Below, in pieces: positions 33,484 to 44,449 of a DNA stretch of 45,658 nucleotides. The notes under the pieces are model-generated. The model saw only the letters and a program-made list of their open reading frames with translations. It did not search any database and was not told the DNA's origin. Source of the DNA: Zetaproteobacteria bacterium CG06_land_8_20_14_3_00_59_53 (lineage in GTDB: Bacteria; Pseudomonadota; Zetaproteobacteria; Mariprofundales; Mariprofundaceae); NCBI GenBank assembly GCA_002779605.1, contig PEWE01000024.1:1-45658 (forward strand), in the 5' to 3' direction. Within the stretch, counting starts at the first letter, position 1. Each line of letters begins with the position of its first letter. A program made the position numbers and the translations under genes.

Positions 33484-33939
33484 TTACTCTGTTTTGGCCG
33501 GTTCGGCGCTGTCTTTCAGGGCTGCGTGCAGGGTGTGCCAGCAAAGCGTGGCGCATTTGATACGGCTGGGGAATTCGCGCACCCCGGCCAGTACGGTCAG
33601 CTTGCCGAGCACCTCCTCGTCCGGCGCTTCGGCGAGATCGGAGGTGGCCATGTGCTGGAATTGTCCGAACATCTCCTCGCACTGCTGCATGGTCTTGCCC
33701 TTCAGCGCATCGGTCATCAGCGAGGCGCTGGCTACCGAGATGGCACAGCCTTCTCCCTCGAAGGAGACGTTCTCGATGACGCCTGCATCGCTCACCTGCA
33801 GATAGATGTGCAGCTTGTCGCCGCACAACGGGTTGTAGCCGTCCGCGTCGTGGTTGAACTCGGTCAGTTTGCCGAAATTGCGCGGGCGCTTGTTGTGATC
33901 GACGATCACCTGCTGGTATAAATCTCTTAGATCGAACAT
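33484..33939 (-). CDS. sufU: SufU/IscU-type Fe-S cluster scaffold
   Basis: A 151-residue IscU-fold protein on which [2Fe-2S] clusters may form, or which acts as a zinc-dependent sulfur acceptor for SufS as SufU does in Bacillus. The three conserved cysteines are in YNPLCGDKLHIYL, SFEGEGCAISVASASLM, and RIKCATLCWHTLHAAL. The insert between the second and third (about 20 residues with MFGQFQHMA) fits the SufU subtype rather than IscU. It is translationally coupled to sufS (TGATG) and followed by sufT, supporting a SufS-SufU pair. Confidence 0.95.
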   Translation of the reverse strand: MFDLRDLYQQVIVDHNKRPRNFGKLTEFNHDADGYNPLCGDKLHIYLQVSDAGVIENVSFEGEGCAISVASASLMTDALKGKTMQQCEEMFGQFQHMATSDLAEAPDEEVLGKLTVLAGVREFPSRIKCATLCWHTLHAALKDSAEPAKTE

Positions 33940-35156
33940 CAGCCGAATATCTCCTGTGCCCTGGTAAGGGCGGCGAACAGGGCATCCACCTCGGCTTCGC
34001 TGTTGTACACCGAGAACGAGGCACGCGCCGTGGCCGGCACTTTATAGAACTGCATGACCGGCATCGCGCAATGATGACCGGCGCGGATGGCCACACCCTC
34101 GCGGTCCAGGATCGTGCCCAGGTCGTGCGGATGGATACCCTTGAGCACAAACGACAGCACGCAGGCTTTATCTTCGGCCGTGCCGATGGGTGTCAGACCA
34201 TCGAAGTCCGCTGCTTTTGCGGTGGCATAGGCCAGCAATTCTTTTTCGCGTTTCTCAATGGCATCAAATCCGATGCCCCGGATGAACTCCAGCGCCTTGC
34301 CGAAGCCGATGGCTCCCGCGATGTGCGGCGTTCCGGCCTCGAACTTGTAGGGCAGGTCGTTGTATTCGGTTTTCTCGAAGGTGACCATGCGGATCATATC
34401 GCCGCCGCCCTGATACGGAGGCATCTCCCTGAGCAGCGACTCCCTGCCGATGAGCACGCCGATGCCAGTCGGGCCGTACATCTTGTGCGCACTGGTCACA
34501 TAGAAATCGCAGTCCAGTGCCTGCACATCCACCGGCAGATGGGCTGCGGCCTGTGCCCCGTCGATCAGCACCTTCGCACCCGCGGCATGGGCTCGCCGCA
34601 CGATATCCGCGACCGGATTGACGGTACCCAGCGCATTGGACATGTGCACCACGCCGACCAGCTTCGTGCGTTCGGTCAGCAATGCATCGAACTCGTCCAT
34701 GAGCAGCTCGCCTGCCTGATTGATCGGCACGACCTTCAGGATTGCGCCGGTCTGCTCGCAGAGCATCTGCCAGGGCACGATATTGGAGTGGTGCTCCATG
34801 TGGGTGATGAGGATCTCGTCACCGGCCTTGATATTGGCCCTTCCCCAGCTCGATGCGACCAGATTGATGGCTTCGGTGGTGCCGCGCGTGAAGACCACCT
34901 CGCGAACACTGCGCGTGTTGAAGAATCCGCCGACGGTCTTGCGCGCTCCTTCATAGGCGGCGGTGGCACGCTCGGAAAGGGCATGCACGCCGCGATGCAC
35001 ATTGGCGTTGTCCTCTTCGTAATAGCGGCGGACGGCATCGATCACGCTTTGCGGTTTCTGTGTGGTGGCCGCATTGTCCAGATAGGCCAGCGGCCTGCCG
35101 TGGATCTGCTGGCTCAGGATCGGAAACTCCGCCCGGATCTTTTCGATATCAAACAT
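33939..35156 (-). CDS. sufS: Cysteine desulfurase SufS
   Basis: A 405-residue group II cysteine desulfurase, PLP enzyme passing persulfide sulfur from cysteine to SufU or SufE. Seen: AYLDNAATTQKPQSVIDAV, RGTTEAINLVASSWG, MEHHSNIVPWQ, the PLP lysine in VTSAHKMYGPTGIGVLIG, and the catalytic cysteine in AIRAGHHCAMPVMQF. The ATG at 35156 is the usual family start; the frame is open back to 35285 without similarity. The gene lies between sufD (16 bases upstream) and sufU (overlapping). No SufE gene is present, in keeping with use of SufU. Confidence 0.97.
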   Translation of the reverse strand: MFDIEKIRAEFPILSQQIHGRPLAYLDNAATTQKPQSVIDAVRRYYEEDNANVHRGVHALSERATAAYEGARKTVGGFFNTRSVREVVFTRGTTEAINLVASSWGRANIKAGDEILITHMEHHSNIVPWQMLCEQTGAILKVVPINQAGELLMDEFDALLTERTKLVGVVHMSNALGTVNPVADIVRRAHAAGAKVLIDGAQAAAHLPVDVQALDCDFYVTSAHKMYGPTGIGVLIGRESLLREMPPYQGGGDMIRMVTFEKTEYNDLPYKFEAGTPHIAGAIGFGKALEFIRGIGFDAIEKREKELLAYATAKAADFDGLTPIGTAEDKACVLSFVLKGIHPHDLGTILDREGVAIRAGHHCAMPVMQFYKVPATARASFSVYNSEAEVDALFAALTRAQEIFG

Positions 35157-35172
35157 AAAATAAAACTCCGGA

Positions 35173-36432
35173 TCAGCCCAGCATGGCTTCGGCGTCCGCG
35201 CCGAGCGGCAGCTTGGAGAATGCACGTTTTTCGATGAAGCGGCGTACGGCCGGCACACGCATGCCGGTGAGCACGCTATCGGCAAAGGCGAAGGTCAGCA
35301 TCTGACGTGCCTCCTCGTCCGACATGCCGCGCGTCTTCAGATAAAACAACTGCTTGTCGTCCAGCTGGCCGACGGTGCAGCCATGCGCGGCTTTCACATC
35401 GTCGTGATGGATCACCAGTTCCGGCTTGGCATCGACCTCTGCTTTATCGGATAACAGTAGATTGGCATTGCTCTGCGCCGAGTCGGTGCCGGAAGCGCCC
35501 TGATGCACCACCACCTTGCCGTTGAACACGCCGTGCGCGCGTCCGTCGAGCACGCCGCGGTAATGCTCACGGCTGATGCAGTGCGGTGCGCTGTGGTCGA
35601 TCTGCGTATGGTGGTCGCAATGCTGCCGGCCGGTCGGCATGTACAGGCCGTTGAGGATGCACGAAGCACCCGGTGCAGCCAGATCGACGGCGAGATCCAG
35701 CCGGGACAGGGATGCGCCGAGGCCGACGGCATGCGAGCTCAGCATGCTGTCGCGGCCCTGTGTGGCATGCAGCCGTCCGAGGTGGAAATGCTTCGGTGAT
35801 TCGTCCTGCAGGCGGTCATGATAAAGATGCGCGCCAGCACCGAGGTGCACCAGTGTGACCGCATGGGTCAGGCCGGGTTCTTCATTTACCCCGGCATAGT
35901 GTTCGATGACATGCGCTTCACTGTTCTTTCCGAGCCACAGACCGTGCCTCAGATGCGAGGCACCGCCGTTGCCGGCGATGTGTAGCATGTACACCGGCTT
36001 GTCGAGTTTCACGCCGTCGGTCAGGCACAGGCACAGGCCGTCTTCGGCCAGCGCGCTGTTGGCGGCCAGTGTGCCGTTGAACAGCGGGGCATCGTCCTGC
36101 CATTGCAGGGCGACGGCGGCCTGTTGTGCATTGCCGGTCAGCAGTTCGGACAGCGGTGAAAGGGTCAAGCCGTCGGGCAGATGCGTTGCGCCCCTGATCA
36201 GGCGGCCATTGGCAAACACCACGCGCCATGCATCGAGCTCCGGGATGGCCAGTGCCTCTATGTCGGCGTCATCGAGTGAGGCCGGATCGGCAGCTGTCCA
36301 CCATGCCTCGCCCAGCGTGCTGCCGATGCGTGCCAGTGAAGTGTATTTCCACTCCTCCTGACGCGTGGTCGGCAGGCCGGCCTGCTCGAATGCGTCCCAC
36401 GCTTGTTTGCGGAGTGCAGCGATATCAGGCAT
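35173..36432 (-). CDS. sufD: SufD, Fe-S cluster assembly protein
   Basis: A 419-residue SufD, which pairs with SufB in the SufBCD scaffold and supports iron acquisition. Seen: N-terminal [13 protein letters not shown], then the beta-helix core, [19 protein letters not shown], and the family's C-terminal block [46 protein letters not shown] (in particular [19 protein letters not shown]), and [15 protein letters not shown]. Its ATG at 36432 overlaps the end of sufC by 8 bases; the upstream in-frame start at 36480 would extend well into sufC and is rejected. Confidence 0.96.
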   Translation of the reverse strand: MPDIAALRKQAWDAFEQAGLPTTRQEEWKYTSLARIGSTLGEAWWTAADPASLDDADIEALAIPELDAWRVVFANGRLIRGATHLPDGLTLSPLSELLTGNAQQAAVALQWQDDAPLFNGTLAANSALAEDGLCLCLTDGVKLDKPVYMLHIAGNGGASHLRHGLWLGKNSEAHVIEHYAGVNEEPGLTHAVTLVHLGAGAHLYHDRLQDESPKHFHLGRLHATQGRDSMLSSHAVGLGASLSRLDLAVDLAAPGASCILNGLYMPTGRQHCDHHTQIDHSAPHCISREHYRGVLDGRAHGVFNGKVVVHQGASGTDSAQSNANLLLSDKAEVDAKPELVIHHDDVKAAHGCTVGQLDDKQLFYLKTRGMSDEEARQMLTFAFADSVLTGMRVPAVRRFIEKRAFSKLPLGADAEAMLG

Positions 36433-37183
36433 GGGCTGCTTCCTCGCGGACCCAGTCGTAGCCGCGCTTTTCCAATTCAAGGGCCAGTGTACGATCGCCG
36501 CTCTTCAGGATCTTTCCATCGGCCAGCACATGCACCACGTCAGGCTCGATGTAGTCGAGCAGGCGCTGGTAATGCGTCACCATGATGATCGAGCGCTCGG
36601 GCGAGCGCAGCTTGTTCACGCCGCCGGCCACCACGCGCAGGGCGTCGATATCCAGTCCCGAATCGGTTTCATCGAGAATCGCGAGGCTGGGCTCCAGTAC
36701 GGCCATCTGGAAGATCTCGTTACGCTTCTTCTCGCCGCCGGAGAAGCCTTCGTTCACGCCGCGCGACAGAAAGGCCTGATCCAGCTCGACCAGCCTGGCC
36801 TTTTCGCGTACCAGCTGCATGAACTCCATGGCGTCCAGTTCTTCCAGTCCCAGATGGCGGCGGCGCGCGTTCACGCCGGCCTTGAGCAGGTAGACATTGT
36901 TCACACCGGGGATCTCCACCGGATACTGGAAAGCCAGAAACACACCCGCCCAGGCGCGCTCCTCCGGCTGCATGGCCAGCAGATCCTTTCCGTGGAAGGA
37001 AATGGAACCCGCGGTGACTTCATAACCGTCGCGTCCGGCGATTACATTGGACAGTGTGCTCTTGCCCGAGCCGTTCGGGCCCATGATGGCATGCACCTCG
37101 CCGGGCTTGATGGTCAGATCAATGCCTTTGAGGATCTTTTTGCCGTCCACGGAGGCGTGCAGGTTTTCAATCTTCAACATCAT
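36425..37183 (-). CDS. sufC: SufC, Fe-S assembly ATPase
   Basis: A 252-residue ABC-type ATPase that powers the SufBCD complex. Seen: Walker [19 protein letters not shown]-loop [16 protein letters not shown], signature [17 protein letters not shown], Walker [20 protein letters not shown] and the switch histidine in [14 protein letters not shown]. The DETDSGLD wording is typical of SufC rather than general ABC transporters. It lies between sufB and sufD and overlaps sufD by 8 bases. Confidence 0.98.
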   Translation of the reverse strand: MMLKIENLHASVDGKKILKGIDLTIKPGEVHAIMGPNGSGKSTLSNVIAGRDGYEVTAGSISFHGKDLLAMQPEERAWAGVFLAFQYPVEIPGVNNVYLLKAGVNARRRHLGLEELDAMEFMQLVREKARLVELDQAFLSRGVNEGFSGGEKKRNEIFQMAVLEPSLAILDETDSGLDIDALRVVAGGVNKLRSPERSIIMVTHYQRLLDYIEPDVVHVLADGKILKSGDRTLALELEKRGYDWVREEAAHA

Positions 37184-37205
37184 TCAGTCCTCTTTTCCAG
37201 TTTCC

Positions 37206-38651
<1,446 letters not shown>

Positions 38652-38656
38652 CACAT

Positions 38657-39124
38657 TTATCCTTGTGTTACCGGCATGCGTGTATCGGCATAGCGCTTTT
38701 CCAGTCGCAGCACCGGCGTGAATCCCGGCTCGATCATATCGGCCAGCGAAATATCGCCGAGCGTGCCGCGCACCACCTGATTGATCAGGTTCCAGTTGCC
38801 CCGCGTGTTGCAATGTTCCTGCTGCTCGCAGCTGCTGTGATCGAGGCTGCATTCGGTCAGCGCAATCGGGCCCTCAAGCGCCACGATGATGTCTCGGATC
38901 GAGATTTCGGAGGCATCGCGGGTCAGACGGTAGCCGCCACCGGCACCGCGTACCGATTCAAGCATGCCATTGCGCAATAAAAGCTGGAGAATCTTGCTCA
39001 CAGAGGGGGCGGGCAGGTGCGAGCGCGTGGCAAGTGCAGCGGCATTGAGTACGGGTTCTTCTGCCTGGGCCATTTCGGTCATCAGCATGACTCCGTAGTC
39101 GGTCAGTCGCGTAATGCGGAACAT
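38657..39124 (-). CDS. Rrf2 family SUF operon regulator (IscR/SufR-like)
   Basis: A 155-residue Rrf2 family transcription factor. The winged helix is [18 protein letters not shown] through [29 protein letters not shown] cysteine cluster C92, C99, C105 follows ([19 protein letters not shown]), spaced almost as the C92/C98/C104 ligands of the [2Fe-2S] cluster in IscR, so it is likely to sense cluster status. As first gene of the suf operon it probably represses it while clusters are abundant. ATG at 39124 follows GGAAAGG at 9 bases; an alternative GTG at 39133 adds three residues. An IscR-type box overlaps its promoter (39140-39166). Confidence 0.94.
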   Translation of the reverse strand: MFRITRLTDYGVMLMTEMAQAEEPVLNAAALATRSHLPAPSVSKILQLLLRNGMLESVRGAGGGYRLTRDASEISIRDIIVALEGPIALTECSLDHSSCEQQEHCNTRGNWNLINQVVRGTLGDISLADMIEPGFTPVLRLEKRYADTRMPVTQG

Positions 39125-39139
39125 CAGAAGCACCTTTCC

Positions 39140-39179
39140 ATAAGTCGGACTATTCTAGTCCAGTATAAAGAATGTGCAA
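39140..39179 (-). promoter_or_regulatory. suf operon promoter with IscR-type operator
   Basis: On the minus strand -35 TTGCAC (39179-39174), 16-base spacer, -10 TAGAAT (39157-39152). Over the -10 lies the inverted repeat GGACTA-gaa-TAGTCC (39161-39147), within ATACTGGACTAG then AATAGTCCGACTTAT, close to the remembered class I IscR site (ATAC-y-y-GAC-TA ... TAGTC-r-GGTAT). Suggests autorepression of the operon. Confidence 0.7.
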
Positions 39180-39272
39180 CCGCAATAGCCCATTCCGTTC
39201 TAATGGGTTTGCCGGTGGCGGACTGTCATCCGTCGGAAACTGCCGCTACGATGGGCTTTTACGGAGGTGAAT

Positions 39273-40004
39273 ATGCAGTTGGCACTGAGCACATGGCAGG
39301 AGGTGGAGCGATACCTTGAGCGTTCCACCGGCATCATCATCCCCATCGGTTCCACCGAGCAGCACGGGCCGAACGGCCTGATCGGCACCGATGCCATCTG
39401 TCCGTTGCGCATTTCGCAGCACATCGAAACCTTGCAGGACGTGCTGATCGCACCATCCATCAACTACGGCATGTCGGCGCATCATATGGCCTTTGCGGGA
39501 TCGGTGACGCTGAAGCCCTCCACGCTGGTTCAGGTGATCATCGACGTGGTCGGATCGCTGCGCCGCCACGGCTTCACGCACTACTATTTCCTCAACGGTC
39601 ACGGCGGCAATATTCCTGCTGTGACAGCGGCCTTCTCCGAGTTGTACGCAGATGTATCCGAGGGGGATTTGTCGCTGCGTTGTCGCATGGCCAACTGGTG
39701 GCGGGATGCTGCTGTGAAACAACTGGCCGCAGAGCTGTACGGAGAGGCCGAGGGCTTCCATGCCACGGTCAGCGAGGTGGCGCTGAGTTACTACGCCTAT
39801 CCCGAAGCGGTGAAGGATGTACCTCTTTCCCCCGAGGTCGCCCCGACCGGCGAGTTCTTCGATGCCTTCGATTTCCGCCAAAAATTTCCCGACGGTCGTA
39901 TCGGCTCAAGCCCGCAACTGGCGACAGTAAAGGACGGCGAACGCTTTTGCAGGCTGGCCGCCGATGCGTTGCTGGCCGATTATCTGGAGTTTCTCTCCGC
40001 ATAA
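39273..40004 (+). CDS. Creatininase family protein
   Basis: A 243-residue metal-dependent amidohydrolase of the creatininase/MftE family. Family motifs: IIPIGSTEQHGPNGLIGTDA (E, H, D metal ligands) and YFLNGHGGNIPAVTAAF (H-G-G-N), plus ligands in SEVALSYYAYP. Members include creatininase, FAPy-type deformylases (ArfB) and the mycofactocin maturase MftE, so substrate cannot be given. I see no mycofactocin genes near it. ATG at 39273 has GGAGG five bases upstream; a GTG at 39267 is also in frame. It is divergent from the suf regulator and monocistronic, ending in the 40008-40031 hairpin. Confidence 0.9.
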   Translation: MQLALSTWQEVERYLERSTGIIIPIGSTEQHGPNGLIGTDAICPLRISQHIETLQDVLIAPSINYGMSAHHMAFAGSVTLKPSTLVQVIIDVVGSLRRHGFTHYYFLNGHGGNIPAVTAAFSELYADVSEGDLSLRCRMANWWRDAAVKQLAAELYGEAEGFHATVSEVALSYYAYPEAVKDVPLSPEVAPTGEFFDAFDFRQKFPDGRIGSSPQLATVKDGERFCRLAADALLADYLEFLSA

Positions 40005-40007
40005 AAA

Positions 40008-40031
40008 AGAAGCCGGCAAAAGCCGGCTTCT
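40008..40031. terminator. Bidirectional terminator between the creatininase gene and leuA
   Basis: A perfect 10-bp stem agaagccggc/gccggcttct with loop aaaa. On the minus strand it is followed by TTTTTTAT, a proper U-tract for leuA; on the plus strand the tail is weaker. Confidence 0.85.
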
Positions 40032-40054
40032 GTCTATCCATGGTTTAGGGTCGA

Positions 40055-41596
<1,542 letters not shown>

Positions 41597-41667
41597 CGGT
41601 TTCTCCTGTTGGCTCTTCGGAGCCGGTTGTGTTTGCGGGTGGTGCGGGTGAAGCGTTGCGGCCTGCC

Positions 41668-41704
41668 TACAAACAACAAGGCCGCAGGGTATAGCTGCGG
41701 CCTT
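41668..41704 (-). terminator. Attenuator hairpin upstream of leuA
   Basis: On the minus strand AAGGCCGCA pairs with TGCGGCCTT (9 bp, 41704-41678), loop of 9, followed by GTTGTTTGT. It lies about 80 bases before leuA and after the leader peptide at 41743-41826. In the leader RNA CCTGC (in the Leu codons) can pair with GCAGG nearby, and that GCAGG could instead pair with CCTGC within this hairpin, the sort of switch used in attenuation, though only five base pairs long. Confidence 0.6.
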
Positions 41705-41742
41705 GAGGGAAAACTATGGAATCATTATTCCGGATGAATACC

Positions 41743-41826
41743 TCAGAAGTCACGCTCAATCCTGCCTAGCAGCAGTGCAGGCATGGATAGGTTCAAGATG
41801 GCATCAAAGTCGCGCTTGGTGTTCAT
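41743..41826 (-). CDS. Leucine-rich leader peptide of leuA (leuL-like)
   Basis: A 27-residue open frame, MNTKRDFDAILNLSMPALLL then GRIERDF, ending in TGA. It carries five leucine codons (TTG, CTA, CTG, CTG, CTA), three in a row at the end, and two of them CTA, a codon uncommon in this GC-rich DNA; E. coli leuL likewise uses rare leucine codons. It is followed by the attenuator hairpin and leuA. The ATG is seven bases after a -10 box (TTTACT), so the transcript starts at or very near the ATG and this would be a leaderless leader peptide. Confidence 0.72.
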   Translation of the reverse strand: MNTKRDFDAILNLSMPALLLGRIERDF

Positions 41827-41833
41827 GCGGCGG

Positions 41834-41862
41834 AGTAAAGCACTGCCCGTCGGGGGTGTCAA
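41834..41862 (-). promoter_or_regulatory. leuA operon promoter
   Basis: Minus strand TTGACA (41862-41857), consensus -35, 17-base spacer, TTTACT (41839-41834) then CCGCCGC and the leader ATG at 41826. Confidence 0.72.
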
Positions 41863-41884
41863 TCATACCGCTTTGGCTGCGTGT

Positions 41885-42646
41885 TCAGTTGGCCGGTTCG
41901 TCTACTGGGGGCTGGCCGCCGCTGTGCCCGTCATCCTTCCTGCTGCGACCGGTGATGCCAAGCAACACGCCGTGGATGACGTAGGCCAGCACCAGGATGA
42001 ACAGGCAGGTATGCGGATTGGTCATCACGAAGGCGATCGCCACCAGCATGACAAGCAGGATGATCGCCGGCTTGCGTTGCTTGAGGTCCACATCCTTGCC
42101 GGCAAAGAACGGTACATTACTGACCATCAGCCAGGCCAGAGCCACGGAGATGGCGAACCACAGCCAGGCTATCGGGTCGAGCCCGGCATCTTCATGGAAC
42201 AGTACGGCTGTGGCGATCAGCATGGCCGAGCCCGGGGTGGGCAGGCCGTTGAAGTATTTCTTGCTTTGCGTATCCAGTTGCACATTGAAACGTGCCAGAC
42301 GCAGTGCTGCACCGGCCGCCAGCAGAAAGGCAGCCATCCAGCCTGCCTTGTGCAGGGGGGCCAAAGCCCACATATACATCAGCACGGCAGGCGCGATGCC
42401 GAAGGAGAGCATGTCGCACATCGAGTCGTACTGTGCACCGAAATCAGACTCGGCATGCAGCAGGCGGGCCACACGCCCGTCCAGGATATCGAAAATGGCG
42501 GCGGCGATCAGCGCCCAGGCAGCCAGTTCGAAGCGCCCCTGCACGGCGGCGATCAGCCCGTAAAAGCCGGCAAACAGGCCGGCCGTGGTGAACAGGCTGG
42601 GCAGGATATAGATGCCGCGTTCGCGAACCGAATTAGGCTTGCTCAT
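41885..42646 (-). CDS. pssA: CDP-diacylglycerol--serine O-phosphatidyltransferase
   Basis: A 253-residue integral membrane enzyme forming phosphatidylserine from CDP-diacylglycerol and serine. Its CDP-alcohol phosphotransferase motif, D-G-x2-A-R-x8-G-x3-D-x3-D, is seen in FDILDGRVARLLHAESDFGA followed by QYDSMCD. Several hydrophobic helices (FTTAGLFAGFYGLIAAV, AWLMVSNVPFF, ILLVMLVAIAFV, LFILVLAYVI) make it the membrane (type II) PssA. It overlaps psd by 14 bases; the two genes give the route to phosphatidylethanolamine. Its end is 22 bases before the leuA promoter. Confidence 0.95.
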   Translation of the reverse strand: MSKPNSVRERGIYILPSLFTTAGLFAGFYGLIAAVQGRFELAAWALIAAAIFDILDGRVARLLHAESDFGAQYDSMCDMLSFGIAPAVLMYMWALAPLHKAGWMAAFLLAAGAALRLARFNVQLDTQSKKYFNGLPTPGSAMLIATAVLFHEDAGLDPIAWLWFAISVALAWLMVSNVPFFAGKDVDLKQRKPAIILLVMLVAIAFVMTNPHTCLFILVLAYVIHGVLLGITGRSRKDDGHSGGQPPVDEPAN

Positions 42647-43340
42647 CGTCCTTTCCCCCCGGCTGCTGTTTCGCAGTATCCAGTTCGGCCAGCACCGTCA
42701 GGCCTGCGCTGACCATGTCACCGACCTTCACCTTGAGAGCAAAGCCTGCCGGCAGTTCACAGTTAACCCTGGAGCCGAAGCGGATCATACCAATGCGCTG
42801 ACCGGCTTTGACCTGATCGCCGACCGCCACATAAGAAATAATGCGGCGTGCAATCAGGCCGGCTATCTGCGTATAGCGAACCACAGGGCCTGCATCGGCC
42901 TGCTGCTCGAAAAGGTTGCGCTCATTGTGCTCGCCTGCGTCCTTGTGGGCGGCGTTGATGAAGCTGCCCCGGGTGTAGGCGATGTGGCTGATGCGTCCGG
43001 CCATCGGGGCACGGTTCACATGCACATTGAAGACATTCATAAAGATGTCCACGTGCACGCCGTCGGCAGTCTGTTCGGCGGTCACCACCTTGCCGTCGGC
43101 AGGGGAGATGAACAGCCCCTCGCCCTGCGGGGTGGCGCGCTCCGGGTCGCGGAAGAAATTAAGCATAAACAGAAACAGGATCAGCAGGATGACCGCCAGT
43201 GCGGTCCAGCACATCAGCCATGCGCCAACAGTGAGGGCCGCGCCGCCGATCAGGAACGGCCAGCCCTGCGGTGAGATGGGGATGCCGCCGCGCGGTTTTC
43301 CGGAAATGGCTTGTGCTGGGGTGGTGGTCGTGTCGTTCAT
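42633..43340 (-). CDS. psd: Phosphatidylserine decarboxylase proenzyme
   Basis: A 235-residue Psd that decarboxylates phosphatidylserine to phosphatidylethanolamine. The short bacterial type shows hydrophobic N-terminal helices (about 28-62), RDPERATPQGEGLFISPADGK, VDIFMNVFNVHVNRAPMAG, and the self-cleavage site G189-S190 in IGMIRFGSRVNCELP, at which the pyruvoyl cofactor forms from the serine. Length and the FGS cleavage motif indicate the type II family. ATG at 43340 has no Shine-Dalgarno, but TTGGCA (43374-43369), a 16-base spacer and TAACCT (43352-43347) end six bases upstream. It begins a psd-pssA operon. Confidence 0.95.
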   Translation of the reverse strand: MNDTTTTPAQAISGKPRGGIPISPQGWPFLIGGAALTVGAWLMCWTALAVILLILFLFMLNFFRDPERATPQGEGLFISPADGKVVTAEQTADGVHVDIFMNVFNVHVNRAPMAGRISHIAYTRGSFINAAHKDAGEHNERNLFEQQADAGPVVRYTQIAGLIARRIISYVAVGDQVKAGQRIGMIRFGSRVNCELPAGFALKVKVGDMVSAGLTVLAELDTAKQQPGGKDDEQA

Positions 43341-43346
43341 GGCGAC

Positions 43347-43374
43347 AGGTTACATGCATCCTGCGTCTTGCCAA
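43347..43374 (-). promoter_or_regulatory. psd-pssA promoter, apparently leaderless
   Basis: Minus strand TTGGCA, 16-base spacer, TAACCT, six bases to ATG. It sits in the 53-bp gap after lipB. The -35 is good, the -10 is poor. Confidence 0.42.
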
Positions 43375-43393
43375 TACATCGTCCTGCGGCCGG

Positions 43394-44026
43394 TCAGCCC
43401 CCGGGGCCGGGAAACAGGGCTGCGGCATGCGGCAGCAGGCGGACTTCCACCTCGTCCCGGCTTACCATAACCCCCTCGGCATGTATCGAGGTAACAGGGG
43501 CATCACGCATGCCGCAGGGCACGATGCCCGAGAAATGGCGCAGGTTCGGATTGATATTCAGCGCAATGCCGTGGAAGGTGATCCACTTTCGGCAGCGCAC
43601 GCCGACTGCGGCGATCTTGTTGCCCTTCACCCATACGCCGATGCCGCGCTGGCTGCGTACCCCCTCGATGCCGAAATCAGCGAGCGTGAGGATCACCATC
43701 TCTTCAAGCCGGTGCACATGTTGATGCAGGTCGGGATCGTTGCGCAGATCGGCCAGAACATACATCACCAGTTGTCCGGGCCCGTGATAGGTCACCTCAC
43801 CACCACGACCACTGGCGAACACGGCAATACTTTCGCCATCAATCTCGCGGCTGAGGATATCCCCCTCGCGGCCCGAGGTGCCGACGGTGTAGAGCGGCGG
43901 GTGTTCAGTCAGGATGAGGCAGGGCTTGTGTGTGCCAATGATGATGCCTGCGACACGCTCTTCCTGTTCGCGCATGGAGTCAGGGTAATCCTGCTGCTGA
44001 TGGCGGATGACTTCTTGGGTGAACAT
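43394..44026 (-). CDS. lipB: Octanoyltransferase (LipB)
   Basis: A 210-residue LipB, transferring octanoyl from acyl-carrier protein to lipoyl domains of 2-oxoacid dehydrogenases and GcvH. Seen: LILTEHPPLYTVGTSGRE, the signature FASGRGGEVTYHGPGQLVMY, catalytic lysine K137 in GNKIAAVGVRCR, and nucleophile C171 in FSGIVPCGMRDAPVTS. Length is standard. The start ATG lies 118 bases from the first rRNA promoter repeat, divergently. It has no obvious Shine-Dalgarno; a weak TAGCCT lies six bases before the ATG, without a good -35. No lipA is visible here. Confidence 0.96.
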   Translation of the reverse strand: MFTQEVIRHQQQDYPDSMREQEERVAGIIIGTHKPCLILTEHPPLYTVGTSGREGDILSREIDGESIAVFASGRGGEVTYHGPGQLVMYVLADLRNDPDLHQHVHRLEEMVILTLADFGIEGVRSQRGIGVWVKGNKIAAVGVRCRKWITFHGIALNINPNLRHFSGIVPCGMRDAPVTSIHAEGVMVSRDEVEVRLLPHAAALFPGPGG

Positions 44027-44091
44027 GGCACAAGGCTAGTCCGCTGCAGCCCCATATGCCATGTGCCGGAGGGTGATACATGCAATATACA

Positions 44092-44106
44092 ATCTATTAT
44101 ATAGAT
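44092..44106. promoter_or_regulatory. AT-rich palindrome upstream of the rRNA promoters
   Basis: atctat-tat-atagat, perfect 6-base arms, in an AT-rich tract (about 44075-44110), 38 bases before the first rRNA -35. It could be a site for a nucleoid protein or part of an upstream activating region. Confidence 0.35.
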
Positions 44107-44143
44107 GGCTGTTTGCGGATATCCAGAAAGCATGAATAAAGTG

Positions 44144-44171
44144 TTGACGCAGGCGGTCACATCACTATGTT
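44144..44171 (+). promoter_or_regulatory. rRNA promoter copy 1
   Basis: TTGACG (44144-44149), 16-base spacer, TATGTT (44166-44171), then TCGCCGCCC. Least conserved of the four. Confidence 0.68.
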
Positions 44172-44236
44172 TCGCCGCCCTCCGGGGTGTGAACCAGGTC
44201 TGATTCAGGCTGAGTTCACAGGGCGACAAAAGGGTG

Positions 44237-44264
44237 TTGACGCAGAAGATTGCACCCCTATAGT
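44237..44264 (+). promoter_or_regulatory. rRNA promoter copy 2
   Basis: TTGACG (44237-44242), 16-base spacer cagaagattgcacccc, TATAGT (44259-44264), then TCGCCGCCC discriminator. A-rich bases lie just upstream of the -35. Confidence 0.8.
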
Positions 44265-44329
44265 TCGCCGCCCTCCGGGGTGTGAACGAGGCCTGATTGA
44301 GGCTGGATTCGCAAGGCGAATAAAAGGTG

Positions 44330-44357
44330 TTGACGCAGAAGATTGCACCCCTATAGT
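44330..44357 (+). promoter_or_regulatory. rRNA promoter copy 3
   Basis: TTGACG (44330-44335), the same 16-base spacer as copy 2, TATAGT (44352-44357), then TCGCCGCCC. Preceded by gaataaaagg. Confidence 0.8.
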
Positions 44358-44421
44358 TCGCCGCCCTTCGAGGTGTGAGCGAGGCCTGATTGAGGCCGGA
44401 TTCACAAGGTGAAAAAAGGTG

Positions 44422-44449
44422 TTGACGCAGAAGATTGCACCCCTATAGT
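44422..44449 (+). promoter_or_regulatory. rRNA promoter copy 4 (nearest 16S)
   Basis: TTGACG (44422-44427), identical spacer, TATAGT (44444-44449), then TCGCCGCCC, about 260 bases before the 16S 5' end. Preceded by gaaaaaagg. After it the repeat stops and the unique leader begins. Confidence 0.82.

Noticed and set aside
32906-34150. sufT reading frame extended to 414 codons
   Set aside because: The upper part overlaps sufU out of frame and is arginine-rich shadow sequence; the family-like start is ATG at 33472.
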